Made by a program: the position numbers and the translations under genes. Shown piece by piece: positions 8,001 to 13,538 of a stretch of DNA of 14,954 nt. The notes under the pieces were generated by a model, which saw only the letters and a program-made list of their open reading frames with translations, was not told the DNA's origin and made no database searches. The DNA comes from Chitinophagaceae bacterium (GTDB lineage: Bacteria > Bacteroidota > Bacteroidia > Chitinophagales > Chitinophagaceae): the NCBI GenBank assembly GCA_003167015.1, contig PMUF01000269.1, positions 1 to 14,954 of the forward strand, in the 5' to 3' direction. The stretch's first letter is position 1. Every line of letters starts with the position of its first letter.

Positions 8001-9062
8001 CTCGACCCGGCATGAATACGTGCCGTACGTCGTGACAACAATCGAGTTGGTCGTAGCCCCCGAAATCAACGTCGTACCATTCTCCCACTGATAAGCATCG
8101 AAGCCGGGAGCAACCCCCAGCGTATCGGAAAAAGTAACGCCGGGACAAAAAGAGGTCTGCCCATGCAGCGCCCAGGGATTGGAACTGTAGGCATTTTTGA
8201 AGAAAGGCCAGAAATTAGGCTCCAGCCACGTCGAATCCCAGGTGTCATGACCCAGGGTAGTGAATATCGTATAAGTATAATCCGCTCCCGCTGCAACTTC
8301 ACTTTGATCCTCAATGCCTGCATCGCCCACATCCGGCCAGGTATCCAGCTCTCCCTGCATATCCCAGATCGGGGTGAACTTGGTCAATTTCAGATTCGCT
8401 GCAGTGCCATTCCCCTGGTCATTGGACGACATCGGAAGAAAAGCATCGTCTACCTGCGGATAGGCGAATTGGAAAAGCCAACACCCGTCCCCGCCGGCGG
8501 ACAAACCGTTGATGCCGATATGAAAAGGATCTAATTTGTTGTTCGTGATCATGTAGTCGGTGATCTGCTTGAGCATGGTGATCTGCTGGGAAGTCCATTC
8601 ACCAATGCTATTCTGCGGCACCAGGATATACCCGTCAAAGGTGCCCGCATCGCTCGCACTTTGAAACGGAGTCTGGCCACCGTGCGCCAGGGACTCTTCA
8701 TTATCCGTAATAGGGCCTGCCTCCCCTTCCCCATGTAAAAAAATCAGCAGGGGATAAACCTTGCCGTCATTCGCAGTGGGGTTATAGCCAAGCGGGAAAT
8801 GAAGCCGGAAGCACATGCCATCGTAGACGTAGCACTTCCACTCATTCGTATTCCAGCTCATCCGCACAGTCCGGATCCATTTGCCGATCGTGCCGCCGGC
8901 AGGCTGGTTGGGGTTAGTCACTGAACCCGCCGCCGCACTGGAATTATAGGTATACACAGAATCGGCAGGGTTTAAAATGCTTTGCCCGTCTGCAGTTTGA
9001 ATACCGAAGAGGGCGACAAGTACAAGTAATAAGACAGGAATTACTTTTGTAAAAATTTTCAT
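2004..9062 (-). CDS. Giant T9SS-exported multidomain protein: N-terminal alpha/beta-hydrolase (esterase) plus FN3/Ig/PA14/LamG array
   Basis: A 2352-residue exported protein. I start at the ATG at 9062, which opens a good signal peptide (residues 1-26, cut before Q27); an in-frame ATG 19 codons upstream would bury it. Residues about 60-290 form an alpha/beta-hydrolase like the putative esterases/peptidases of COG4099: LIFLHG at 106-111, nucleophile S188 in GLSAGG, probable D240 and H272 completing the triad. Then follow two Ig-like segments (304-456), FN3 (462-557, 561-648), PA14 (650-806), FN3 (813-900), LamG (901-1107), FN3 (1119-1213), two cadherin/Ig-like domains (1214-1401), then three copies of an unassigned module (1405-1577, 1768-1943, 2043-2226) separated by FN3 (1582-1671), Ig-like (1672-1766) and FN3 (1950-2040). 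Residues 2265-2352 are a T9SS type A sorting domain with YPNPF. It is probably cell-surface attached or secreted, acting on an ester-bearing polymer. The substrate is unknown. Confidence 0.92.
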   Translation of the reverse strand: MKIFTKVIPVLLLVLVALFGIQTADGQSILNPADSVYTYNSSAAAGSVTNPNQPAGGTIGKWIRTVRMSWNTNEWKCYVYDGMCFRLHFPLGYNPTANDGKVYPLLIFLHGEGEAGPITDNEESLAHGGQTPFQSASDAGTFDGYILVPQNSIGEWTSQQITMLKQITDYMITNNKLDPFHIGINGLSAGGDGCWLFQFAYPQVDDAFLPMSSNDQGNGTAANLKLTKFTPIWDMQGELDTWPDVGDAGIEDQSEVAAGADYTYTIFTTLGHDTWDSTWLEPNFWPFFKNAYSSNPWALHGQTSFCPGVTFSDTLGVAPGFDAYQWENGTTLISGATTNSIVVTTYGTYSCRVERNSIWSAWSPTPAVISVRQPTVTPPITTNGLESAVIPSLASTGVTLQVPAGYASYVWQKVGSNTTVGTTNTLNVTTAPGQYIVEVTQAGGCSSSFSSPFSVISATGPNPPNPASGVIATALSQTSVLLTWNRNPSPAHLETGYEIYQATQSGGPYNLVAIAGQDSTKDTIPGLNSGTTYYYVIRAIDSTGASTTSNQATVTTTKDTQPPTAPGNLIVAGTTITSVSLSWNASTDNVGVVAYDIYVNGAKNYTVPPTQLSFTVYSLQNAQSYVFIVKARDAAGNVSIPSNQVTGEALLNGIPYNYYDNLSSSLTDLPNYSTLVPLFSGSVPNFTLTPAVDAVQFGFLFQGYINIPTTGTYTFETASDDASKLYLGSLNQVGSPYNFTGTALVNNDGLHGTTTVASSPITLTAGLYPIAVAYLQQSGGYALTVSWKTPGSSSFVAIPNSAFTQSPVVNGTVPIAPSNLIATALSYKSISLTWKDNSNNETGFEVWRSNSPANAGAVIIGTTGAGVSTYIDSTAAASTQYFYEVRAVNLYGGSNFTSNYTEALFDFDNTYVDSTGNGHTLTTIGSPVFDATNKEEGAASLKLNGTSQAVTINNTNGFLQENYYQRTIAVWVKASSTSGANKPIWEIGGSTNGLSLTLNNGTLEAAVASASVRKTITATYTSTGWNHLAVVYYGDSLLLYVNGVLAASNTSLGFHSIATTTDGARIGATNGTNALNVTGAWFGGWIDNFGVYNTALTPDVIQTLMNYTFRQSNATTQVLPPVPAAPTNLTATATSATGISLSWQDTATNASNYEVYRSNNNNQSFILVATLPSNTFSYKDNGLFADAKYYYQVNAVNVGGTSAYSNQVNTVTLDVPPVITAIANQQARYGTTTTIPISATLATGGAVTLSAPNLPSFATLTDNGNGTGQLTLNPTVSNAGTYNLMVAATDSYGGADTTKFILSVNNNYAPTLDSVGNYTISEGDSVSIALTGQNVNTADTLTLSIVDPSRYINYTITQGVNGTGTLVLKPGYAAAGTYTVPVTVTDNNGLSATRTFSLTVVYANPAPKIYARVYALSAAPAPWNNMTSPTISNLVDQYGNTTNIGLALNTTFWDPWPYGPYTGNNSGIYPDVVERDYWYFNFNGGPPTANLTISGLNPAVKYNVTLYAASNYSGFGNNGNTIYSSGSQTVSLNVQNNTQNTVTLDSLTPAANGTITVNMSTAGNPGYLNAVVIQNYFNDGTTPATPTNLQATMNGGSSVGLTWTDVAYNASSYLLYRSTKNTSSFQLLATLPSTSTTYTDTAIRGTTQYYYTVAATNSAGTSYSDTAAIVTPDHAPVIAAIQNVVLSNKQSMQVNVTATDDSADQLTLTATGLPPFASFVDNGNGTGVITITPTAGFQGTYNGVTVTATDMYDSSASTSFSINVTDSGIVYTYLDFTPTPYLVPAPWNPMNIGYIPFAGYYYSNLLDQTGKNTGVTVTLTDGWDGIGASGERRRNGSDLYPEIAVVNNIYFTSSSTHRVTVTGLNTANAYNFQFYASSNTDANVLTYYSINGETVSINAVHNSNKTVELNGITPDSTGTVVIDITKDPSAVAGILNALVIETYTPGSSVPFGPTQLRKKDYSVTGTIDLQWQDRGSNETGYQVWRAPDGGSYSLLASLPANSTSYVDSSLPADQAYDYVVRAVNGTVYSNYSAPLKAYTYQNTEFIFLNRIWPTTQPHSIAPAPFNNLNWIYPSAPNVWNNFNNEFGQPTNVGMSQPDIWDEVECCGAGTGNNSGVFPDVAMNQSWLNFQGDSSYVIFTGLDIAKTYDFTLFSSVTDDNTGNASTKYFLSNGQGGILNAHSNVTGTLTFFGITPDANGTVGIGAKYYDSANSSFATLGVVVIKGYDASLQSTSPAPGTLGGANTTAVLSTAAIPSSSTTDSLDALKPLYAYPNPFQNSVTLSIPASNGDNVLISVTDATGQKLLNQPVYNLNDGNNVVQLNSLANLSAGVYFVEVLYTNKGTHKSVLLVKTK
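2007..2270 (-). other. T9SS type A C-terminal sorting domain (residues 2265-2352)
   Basis: The last 88 residues start with LKPLYAYPNPFQ and contain a strand-rich core with LISVTDATGQKLL, LSAGVYFVEV and a terminal KSVLLVKTK. This matches the Por-secretion-system type A tail of Bacteroidota, which directs folded periplasmic cargo through the outer membrane and is usually removed by the PorU sortase during attachment to a surface glycolipid. Confidence 0.93.
2385..2936 (-). repeat. Unassigned beta-rich module, copy C (residues 2043-2226)
   Basis: Third and most divergent copy: APAPFNNL replaces the W form, followed by NEFGQPTNVG, SGVFPDVA, TGLDIAKTYDFTLFSS, LNAHSNVTG, FGITPDANGTV and LGVVVIKGY. 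It alone carries adjacent cysteines (C2105-C2106). Only a short Ser/Thr/Ala-rich linker separates it from the sorting domain. Confidence 0.7.
3234..3761 (-). repeat. Unassigned beta-rich module, copy B (residues 1768-1943)
   Basis: Second copy: VPAPWNPM, NLLDQTGKNTG, SDLYPEIA, TGLNTANAYNFQFYASSN, INAVHNSNKTVELNGITPD and the closing LNALVIETY. It differs from copy A by a longer insertion after the W box and a GERRRNG turn. It lies between an Ig-like domain and an FN3 domain. Confidence 0.75.
4332..4850 (-). repeat. Unassigned beta-rich module, copy A (residues 1405-1577 of the giant protein)
   Basis: First of three divergent copies of a module of about 175 residues. Shared landmarks are an APAPWNNM box near the start, NLVDQYGNTTN, SGIYPDVV, an aromatic YWYF strand, SGLNPAVKYNVTLYAASN, a late LDSLTPAANGT box and the closing LNAVVIQNY. 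The alternating hydrophobic pattern suggests a beta-sandwich. I cannot match it to a named domain. It follows two cadherin/Ig-like domains and precedes FN3. Confidence 0.75.
8499..8501 (-). other. Predicted nucleophile serine codon (S188) of the esterase domain
   Basis: This TCC codon encodes the serine of GLSAGG, a G-x-S-x-G nucleophile elbow. It lies 77 residues after the LHG oxyanion strand (residues 109-111) and before D240 and H272, the spacing expected for an alpha/beta-hydrolase triad. All three candidate residues are intact, so the domain is probably catalytically active. Confidence 0.75.
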
Positions 9063-9421
9063 GATGTAAAGCTTAAGGGGATGGGGCAGACCAATTTTAA
9101 ATATTAAAATAACGGGCATCTAAACCCGGATGAAACGCTTGGCTAATACTATTGACAAGGAAATTGGAATGGAGGCATTCATGGAAGCTGGAAGGGATTC
9201 AAAAACGTGTAGGAAATGGATTGGTCCCTAATGTAGGAATGGAGATTAAAATTGGTAGAATTGACAGCCGCTAAAGTACTACTTTTTTTTGCTTATACTA
9301 CATCTTTAACAAAAAAAACATTCTCCCAAAAGAGTAACATAATTCTTTGAATATCAACTACAGCGATAAGCCAGCCCTTTTCGTCAATGAAAAACTTGAC
9401 GGTTGGGTTATCGCTCCGGGA
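9063..9421. other. Non-coding region between the glycosyltransferase operon and the giant gene
   Basis: These 359 bases hold no convincing gene. Part of it must drive the minus-strand giant gene at 9062, but I found no exact TAnnTTTG element there. Visible structure includes an AT-rich near-palindrome just upstream of the gene (around 9094-9110), two similar GGAATGGA-type stretches (9165-9250), a run of eight T at 9283-9290 and a run of eight A at 9311-9318. A long imperfect hairpin lies at the right end next to the family 4 glycosyltransferase stop and is listed separately. Confidence 0.5.
9362..9415 (-). terminator. Long imperfect hairpin after the glycosyltransferase operon, possible terminator
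   Basis: The arms AGCGATAA (9362-9369) and TTATCGCT (9408-9415) pair perfectly. After a single mismatch, CCAGCC pairs with GGTTGG (one G-T wobble), and after a one-sided bulge GTCAA (9383-9387) pairs with TTGAC (9396-9400) around an 8-base loop. It begins 6 bases beyond the stop of the minus-strand gene, where an operon terminator or 3' stabilising structure is expected. It lacks an immediate U tract on the minus strand (the next T run is at 9318-9311), so it may protect the 3' end rather than end transcription. Confidence 0.5.
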
Positions 9422-10561
9422 TTAAGGTCGTTCAGGGCCAGCCAGTTGCCGGTAAACTTCTTCGTTTTTCTGCGCCAGGGTCTCCACATTGTATTTCCTG
9501 TAAATACTTTTGATGGCGTTTTGCTGTAATTTCTCCCTCAGCCCGCGATCGGTACATAATTTACCGATTGACTCTTCAAGACTTTTTTCAATCCCTTTCG
9601 TACCGATCAACAGGCCGTTGACCCCGTCTTCGATGATCTCCGGCGTGCCGTCCACCGCAGTACCGATCACAGCTTTGCCCATCGACATGGCTTCCAGCAG
9701 CGCAATCGGAAAGGCTTCCCACAGAGAGGGCAGAACAAAAATATCCGAAGCAGCCAGCACATCGGGAACGTCTTGCCGGAATGGCTGCAGGATCACGCGA
9801 TCGCTCAACCCCAACCGATGGACCAGCGCGACAGCCTTTTCTCGTTGCTCCCCTTCTCCTACCATCAACAGCCGCACCCCCTGCACCTTCTTGCACACTT
9901 CTGCAAACGCCTTTATCAGCTTCAACGGTTGCTTTTGCAGGGTAAACCGGGCCACCGATACCACAACGATCTCATCTTTGCCGATACCCAGTTCATGCCG
10001 GATGTCTTTATATTGTCCGTAAGGATTGAATTTAACGGGATCTATAGAATTATTGATGATGATAGCATCGAAATTCCTGAACAATTCTTTCCCCGTATCG
10101 CGGTTCGCCTTGCTGCCACATATATTGTAGTTCATCCGCGAAGTCAGGAATGCCTCGCTCCATATCCTGAACCTCCTGACCAGCGCATTCTGATCGGGAT
10201 GAAAAGACCAGGCATGGCAGGTATACATGATCGGGATCTTCAATTTTTTCGCAGCCCAGAATAAATTGGAGTTCGCCCGGGTTCCATGGGCATGAACGAT
10301 GTCGATTCTCTGCTCCCGGATGAACCGTTTCACTTTCTTCCACACGCGGAAATCGAAAGGCCTTTCCGAATGAATGACATGCGTACTGATACCCTGGGCT
10401 TTCAGCCTGTCAACCATCGGACCATCAGTAAAGGACAACACGACTGGCTCAAAACGGCTCCGATCGAGATACTCCACCAGGCCAAGCAAATAACTCTCCC
10501 CTCCCCCTATTTTACCCTGGCGAATCCCCTCCAGTATCCGTATTTTTTTGCCTGTTTCCAT
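9422..10561 (-). CDS. Family 4 glycosyltransferase (GT-B fold), last gene of the exopolysaccharide operon
   Basis: A 379-residue retaining glycosyltransferase with the two Rossmann halves of the GT-B fold. The N-terminal acceptor half has the glycine-rich GKIGGGESYLL at 16-26 and DIVHAHGTRAN at 87-97. The C-terminal donor half has VSVARFTLQKQP at 201-212, LLMVGEGEQR at 231-240, DVLAASDIFVLPS at 267-279, and the E-x7-E donor signature with E282 and E290 in EAFPIALLE, followed by GTPEII at 305-310. It would add one sugar from a nucleotide donor to a lipid-linked oligosaccharide on the cytoplasmic face. The linkage and sugar are not predictable. It begins 8 bases after the stop of the preceding glycosyltransferase with no visible Shine-Dalgarno sequence, which suggests translational coupling within the operon. 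Confidence 0.93.
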   Translation of the reverse strand: METGKKIRILEGIRQGKIGGGESYLLGLVEYLDRSRFEPVVLSFTDGPMVDRLKAQGISTHVIHSERPFDFRVWKKVKRFIREQRIDIVHAHGTRANSNLFWAAKKLKIPIMYTCHAWSFHPDQNALVRRFRIWSEAFLTSRMNYNICGSKANRDTGKELFRNFDAIIINNSIDPVKFNPYGQYKDIRHELGIGKDEIVVVSVARFTLQKQPLKLIKAFAEVCKKVQGVRLLMVGEGEQREKAVALVHRLGLSDRVILQPFRQDVPDVLAASDIFVLPSLWEAFPIALLEAMSMGKAVIGTAVDGTPEIIEDGVNGLLIGTKGIEKSLEESIGKLCTDRGLREKLQQNAIKSIYRKYNVETLAQKNEEVYRQLAGPERP

Positions 10562-10569
10562 GGGGATGA

Positions 10570-11469
10570 TTAATGGGGTATGGTGGGGTTAAATTGCCAT
10601 AAAATACCTTTCCAGAATGATCGCAAATGCTCCCGTTGCCCCGTAATGAGATAGACAAGGCTGTTCTTAGGGAGGGTAAAACAGAAAAAATAGGCCGCAA
10701 AAACCATAAAGGCGGGCCGGGATACATTTCTCCGCATGAACAGGATACGGTTACGCGTCAGGTAATAAGTCTTCATCGGACTTGATTTCCCCGTTGTCAT
10801 CGATTCCTTATGGTAGATCAGCGACCGGGGCTGGTAATAGATCTTATATCCCTTCCGTTTCACCTGCTCGCTCCAGTCCAGTTCCTCATAATAAAGGAAG
10901 AACTGTTCCGGCATGAGACCTACCCGGTCGATGACGGCCCTCGATACCATCATGCCGCCCCCATGCGCGTAGCTGGTGACCTTCATTTCGTCATATTGAC
11001 CGCAGTCCTTTTCACTGTGGCCGATCATCCCATTCCTTCCGGTAAATGGATTGATGTCGTGGTACCCCGCATATTCAATGGTCCCTTTTTCAAAAAAAGA
11101 ATGGAATTTAGGACTCACGATCCCCGCGTCGGAATGTAGACGAAACACGTCCAGCAGGCCCTCCAGCAGGCCCGGCGTAAATTCCGTATCGTTATTGACG
11201 ATAAAAAAATAATCCCCGAAAGCAACCCGCAGGCCGACATTATTTCCGCCGGAAAACCCCAGGTTCGCAGCATTACGGATCACCCTTACACCGGGATAAG
11301 CCCCCCTGAAAGCATCGGAAGGATCTTGCTCCGAAGCATTGTCTACTACAATGACCTCTATATTATTATAAGTATTTTCGCGCTGTACCGAGCGAAGGAA
11401 ATCAGTGGTAACAGCGGTTGTATTCCAATTTAGCGTAATAACTGATATTAAAGGGCAATCGTCAGACAT
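10570..11469 (-). CDS. Family 2 glycosyltransferase, rhamnosyltransferase (WbbL)-like
   Basis: A 299-residue inverting GT-A enzyme. The start LISVITLNWN (7-16) is the usual first strand. VVDNAS at 41-46 binds the nucleotide, NLGFSGGNN at 69-77 is typical of the rhamnosyltransferase-like branch, VNNDTEF at 91-97 holds the metal-binding DxD equivalent (NND), HGGGMMVSR at 169-177 is a conserved core, and YYEELDWSEQVKRKG at 193-207 holds the catalytic acidic residues. A hydrophobic segment at about 253-273 may anchor it to the membrane. The order of motifs and the length fit the family. It would extend the lipid-linked sugar started by the upstream phosphotransferase. It lies 12 bases after that gene and 8 before the next. 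The transferred sugar is uncertain; rhamnose is only the commonest assignment in relatives. Confidence 0.92.
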   Translation of the reverse strand: MSDDCPLISVITLNWNTTAVTTDFLRSVQRENTYNNIEVIVVDNASEQDPSDAFRGAYPGVRVIRNAANLGFSGGNNVGLRVAFGDYFFIVNNDTEFTPGLLEGLLDVFRLHSDAGIVSPKFHSFFEKGTIEYAGYHDINPFTGRNGMIGHSEKDCGQYDEMKVTSYAHGGGMMVSRAVIDRVGLMPEQFFLYYEELDWSEQVKRKGYKIYYQPRSLIYHKESMTTGKSSPMKTYYLTRNRILFMRRNVSRPAFMVFAAYFFCFTLPKNSLVYLITGQREHLRSFWKGILWQFNPTIPH

Positions 11470-11481
11470 TCTTTTTGGGCT

Positions 11482-12648
11482 TTATACATTCGCCTTTTGC
11501 AATAACGCCGAAGGAGTATTGGCTATGATCCAAAGATCCGTGGCAAAATCGCACTTGGCGGCGTAAGCGATATCGATATTGATCCTCTCCTCGGCAGACA
11601 TATTCATGCTGCCCCTTTTTTTGACCTGCCAAAGCCCGGTAATACCGGCAGGGGCCATGAAACGCGCCGCATACTCGTCCGTCGTCAACTCCTGAGCCTC
11701 ATACAGCGGAAGGGGTCTGTTGCCCACCAGCGACATATGACCGAGAAAAACATTAATGAACTGGGGCAATTCGTCCAAACTGGTATTGCGGAGAAATTTC
11801 CCGAATCGGGTAACCCGGGGGTCATCGCTGAGCTTGAAGAACACAGGACCACTCCTCTCACCACCGTATTGATTCAAATGCACCAGATCAGTGATCTTCC
11901 GGTCAGCATCCTCAACCATCGTCCGGAATTTGTAGAAGTTGAAGATCTTATATCCCCTGCCCGCCCTTTTGGCGACGTAGAAGATAGGACCGCGCGATTC
12001 CAGGCGGATCACGATAGCAATCAGTAGAAACAGAGGACTCAATACCAACAGCGCGATGGCTGCGATCAGGATATCGAATGCCCTTTTGGATGTCGGCAGG
12101 AAAGAGCGACCGGCAGACACGCTCTCTTCAATCTGCGGCGTCGCAGCCTTCTCCCTGGCCGCCTTGACCTTACAGAGGAACTGCACTTTATTGCCGATTG
12201 CCGTCTCATCCATCGTCTTGAACCGCAGGATCTCATCAGGCCGCGCATTATTCCGGAATTGATGTAATTCACTTCCGGACAGACATGATCCTTCTAACAC
12301 AAAAGGAACGGAACCAAAAACAGGATGTTTCCGCAGGAACTGACATAATTGGCGGATCGCCGAAGCACCGAATTCGGCATCACAGATAATAACCTCGGGG
12401 ATGAAATTCCCCTCATGTACAGAAATACGCAGCAACTCATCCTTCACCTTCTCCAGGGATTCGCAGACATGCCCCCGCTTGTAAATGCCTACCAGCTTCT
12501 CGATATGACCGTTGTTCTTGCCAATATAGTAGAAACCACTATACTGGAAATCGGCCTGTTTAGGAGTCGGAGAAGAGTAGTAGCGGAAATTAAACCTTGC
12601 TGGGAACCTCTTCTCTTTCTGAACTGATTTCGGTAATAATAAATCCAT
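11482..12648 (-). CDS. Polyprenyl-phosphate sugar phosphotransferase (WcaJ/WbaP-type) with a degenerate receiver-like N-terminus
   Basis: A 388-residue initiating enzyme of exopolysaccharide or capsule synthesis, which transfers a sugar-1-phosphate from a nucleotide sugar to undecaprenyl phosphate. The C-terminal catalytic domain (about 187-388) starts with KRAFDI at 188-193 and one membrane hairpin/helix (193-216). It then shows FYKFRTM at 238-244 with ED at 246-247, DDPRVTRFGKFLRNTSLDELPQ (275-296), MSLVGNRP at 305-312 and GITGLWQV at 335-342. All core motifs are intact. Instead of the usual four-helix N-terminal membrane region it has a soluble segment of about 185 residues that reads like a response-regulator receiver: an EVIICD strand with D90 where the phospho-acceptor belongs, but N45-N46 replacing the acidic pair. 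It is the first gene of a three-gene operon. No strong Shine-Dalgarno sequence is visible before the ATG at 12648. Confidence 0.92.
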   Translation of the reverse strand: MDLLLPKSVQKEKRFPARFNFRYYSSPTPKQADFQYSGFYYIGKNNGHIEKLVGIYKRGHVCESLEKVKDELLRISVHEGNFIPEVIICDAEFGASAIRQLCQFLRKHPVFGSVPFVLEGSCLSGSELHQFRNNARPDEILRFKTMDETAIGNKVQFLCKVKAAREKAATPQIEESVSAGRSFLPTSKRAFDILIAAIALLVLSPLFLLIAIVIRLESRGPIFYVAKRAGRGYKIFNFYKFRTMVEDADRKITDLVHLNQYGGERSGPVFFKLSDDPRVTRFGKFLRNTSLDELPQFINVFLGHMSLVGNRPLPLYEAQELTTDEYAARFMAPAGITGLWQVKKRGSMNMSAEERINIDIAYAAKCDFATDLWIIANTPSALLQKANV

Positions 12649-12760
12649 ACATCAGGTTTAAGGGTTTCATAAATACGGTGGTTCAGATGCATTCATATCT
12701 ATAGCAAGGTAACGTTAAATACTCCTTTCAATAATTCGAATACTATTGCCTATTCAAATC
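12649..12760 (-). promoter_or_regulatory. Leader region between the receiver gene and the exopolysaccharide operon
   Basis: These 112 bases separate two genes on the same strand. The region is AT-rich and could hold an operon promoter. TAAGATTTG at the 3' end of the receiver gene (12764-12756) resembles the Bacteroidota -7 element with one extra spacer base, but no good -33 partner was found. No terminator hairpin is visible between the genes, so read-through from the receiver gene is equally possible. Confidence 0.3.
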
Positions 12761-13174
12761 TTATGCCTCGCTACCGCTCAGGAAGGACAGATCTCTTCCC
12801 ATCACACCATTTTTCATCAGATCGTCCAGACATTCCAGCAGATCCACGGGATTGAACGGCTTTAAAAAATATTTCGCTACCCCGTATTCCAAACATTTCA
12901 CTGCAGTTTCCTTACTTTCAAGCCCCGATAACACCAACACCGGGATGTCGCCATACATGCCACTGGAAGAAAGCTGCTCGACCAATTCCCAGTTCTCCAT
13001 ATCCGGTAGTTGCGGATCAGCTATGATCAGGTCAGGATGGCTCCTGTGTCTCAGATAATACATCGCCGAATATCCATCAGGAACCGTAATCACCTGATGA
13101 TCCTTTCCAAGAACAGTTTGCAACAGGAATCGTATAGCCTTACTGTCATCAATTACCAAAATTTGCTTTTTCAT
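12761..13174 (-). CDS. Stand-alone response regulator receiver protein (CheY-like)
   Basis: A 137-residue single-domain receiver without an output domain. All conserved phosphorylation residues are present: acidic pair D9-D10 in ILVIDDSK, phospho-acceptor D53 in LIIADPQLPD, the switch serine S83 in VLVLSG, and K105 in FLKPF. The last 15 or so residues are a short tail. I start at the ATG at 13174 (MKKQILVIDD), which places the first strand normally; a TTG six bases upstream is also in frame but unlikely. Such proteins pass a signal from a histidine kinase to a partner protein or act as a phosphate sink. No kinase gene is in the window. It lies just upstream of the exopolysaccharide operon, whose first enzyme has its own receiver-like segment, so a role in polysaccharide control is plausible but inferred. 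Confidence 0.93.
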   Translation of the reverse strand: MKKQILVIDDSKAIRFLLQTVLGKDHQVITVPDGYSAMYYLRHRSHPDLIIADPQLPDMENWELVEQLSSSGMYGDIPVLVLSGLESKETAVKCLEYGVAKYFLKPFNPVDLLECLDDLMKNGVMGRDLSFLSGSEA

Positions 13175-13437
13175 CACCAAAATTTCTTTAAAGGTCGTTT
13201 AGAAACTCAATCACTGTAGGATGGTAATGGAAATGAGCGGCTAACAAGAGGTATTGGCATCGACAATTATACTTCTTATGGAAGCAGGCTTTAAAGATAG
13301 CGATGTGGATTATTGGGCTAGTTAATCGTCAGCTTTAATGAGGAATTTCAAGGATTTGTGGCAAGTTAAAAGCTAAACAGTAGTAGCTGAATCGCCAAAT
13401 ATTCAGAGGAATTGAGAACAAGGCAGACTAAAACCGT

Positions 13438-13494
13438 AGTAAAAATAAGGACTGTTTTTTAATAATCAAAATTATTCGGGTACTTATTTTTACT
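13438..13494. repeat. Nested inverted repeat in the divergent intergenic region
   Basis: A perfect 12-base inverted repeat, AGTAAAAATAAG (13438-13449) and CTTATTTTTACT (13483-13494), can be extended inward past one mismatch by two more pairs. Inside it, AATAAT (13461-13466) and ATTATT (13471-13476) form a second perfect stem around a CAAA loop. The inner stem overlaps the minus-strand TAATTTTG -7-like motif. It could be an operator, a cruciform, or an RNA structure in a leader. Confidence 0.55.
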
Positions 13495-13538
13495 TCTCCT
13501 CGTATTTCTTCGCTAAATTGCGATAATTTTTCGAACAA

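Noticed and set aside
2034..8534. Many long open frames on the plus strand opposite the giant gene (up to 388 codons, for example 5574-6740 and 3360-4172)
   Set aside because: Their translations are rich in Arg, Gly and Ile without domains, signal peptides or known motifs, and they mirror the codon bias of the minus-strand gene, whose domains are clear throughout.
9063..9119. A 19-residue N-terminal extension of the giant protein from an in-frame ATG at 9119
   Set aside because: It would put a stretch containing proline and charged residues ahead of a textbook signal peptide; the internal ATG at 9062 gives a standard exported N-terminus.
9113..9128. CGGG/CCCG mini-hairpin upstream of the giant gene
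   Set aside because: Only four base pairs with an 8-base loop; not distinguishable from chance.
9165..9256. Short similar GGAATGGA-type stretches as a possible direct-repeat array or CRISPR-like element
   Set aside because: The units are short, irregular in spacing and imperfect; there is no consistent repeat-spacer pattern.
9510..10573. Plus-strand open frames opposite the family 4 glycosyltransferase
   Set aside because: They lie antisense to a gene with all family motifs in order and show no recognisable domain.
13175..13180. A TTG start two codons upstream for the receiver gene
   Set aside because: The ATG at 13174 begins the usual MKKQILVIDD receiver start; the TTG adds only two residues and has no better ribosome binding context.
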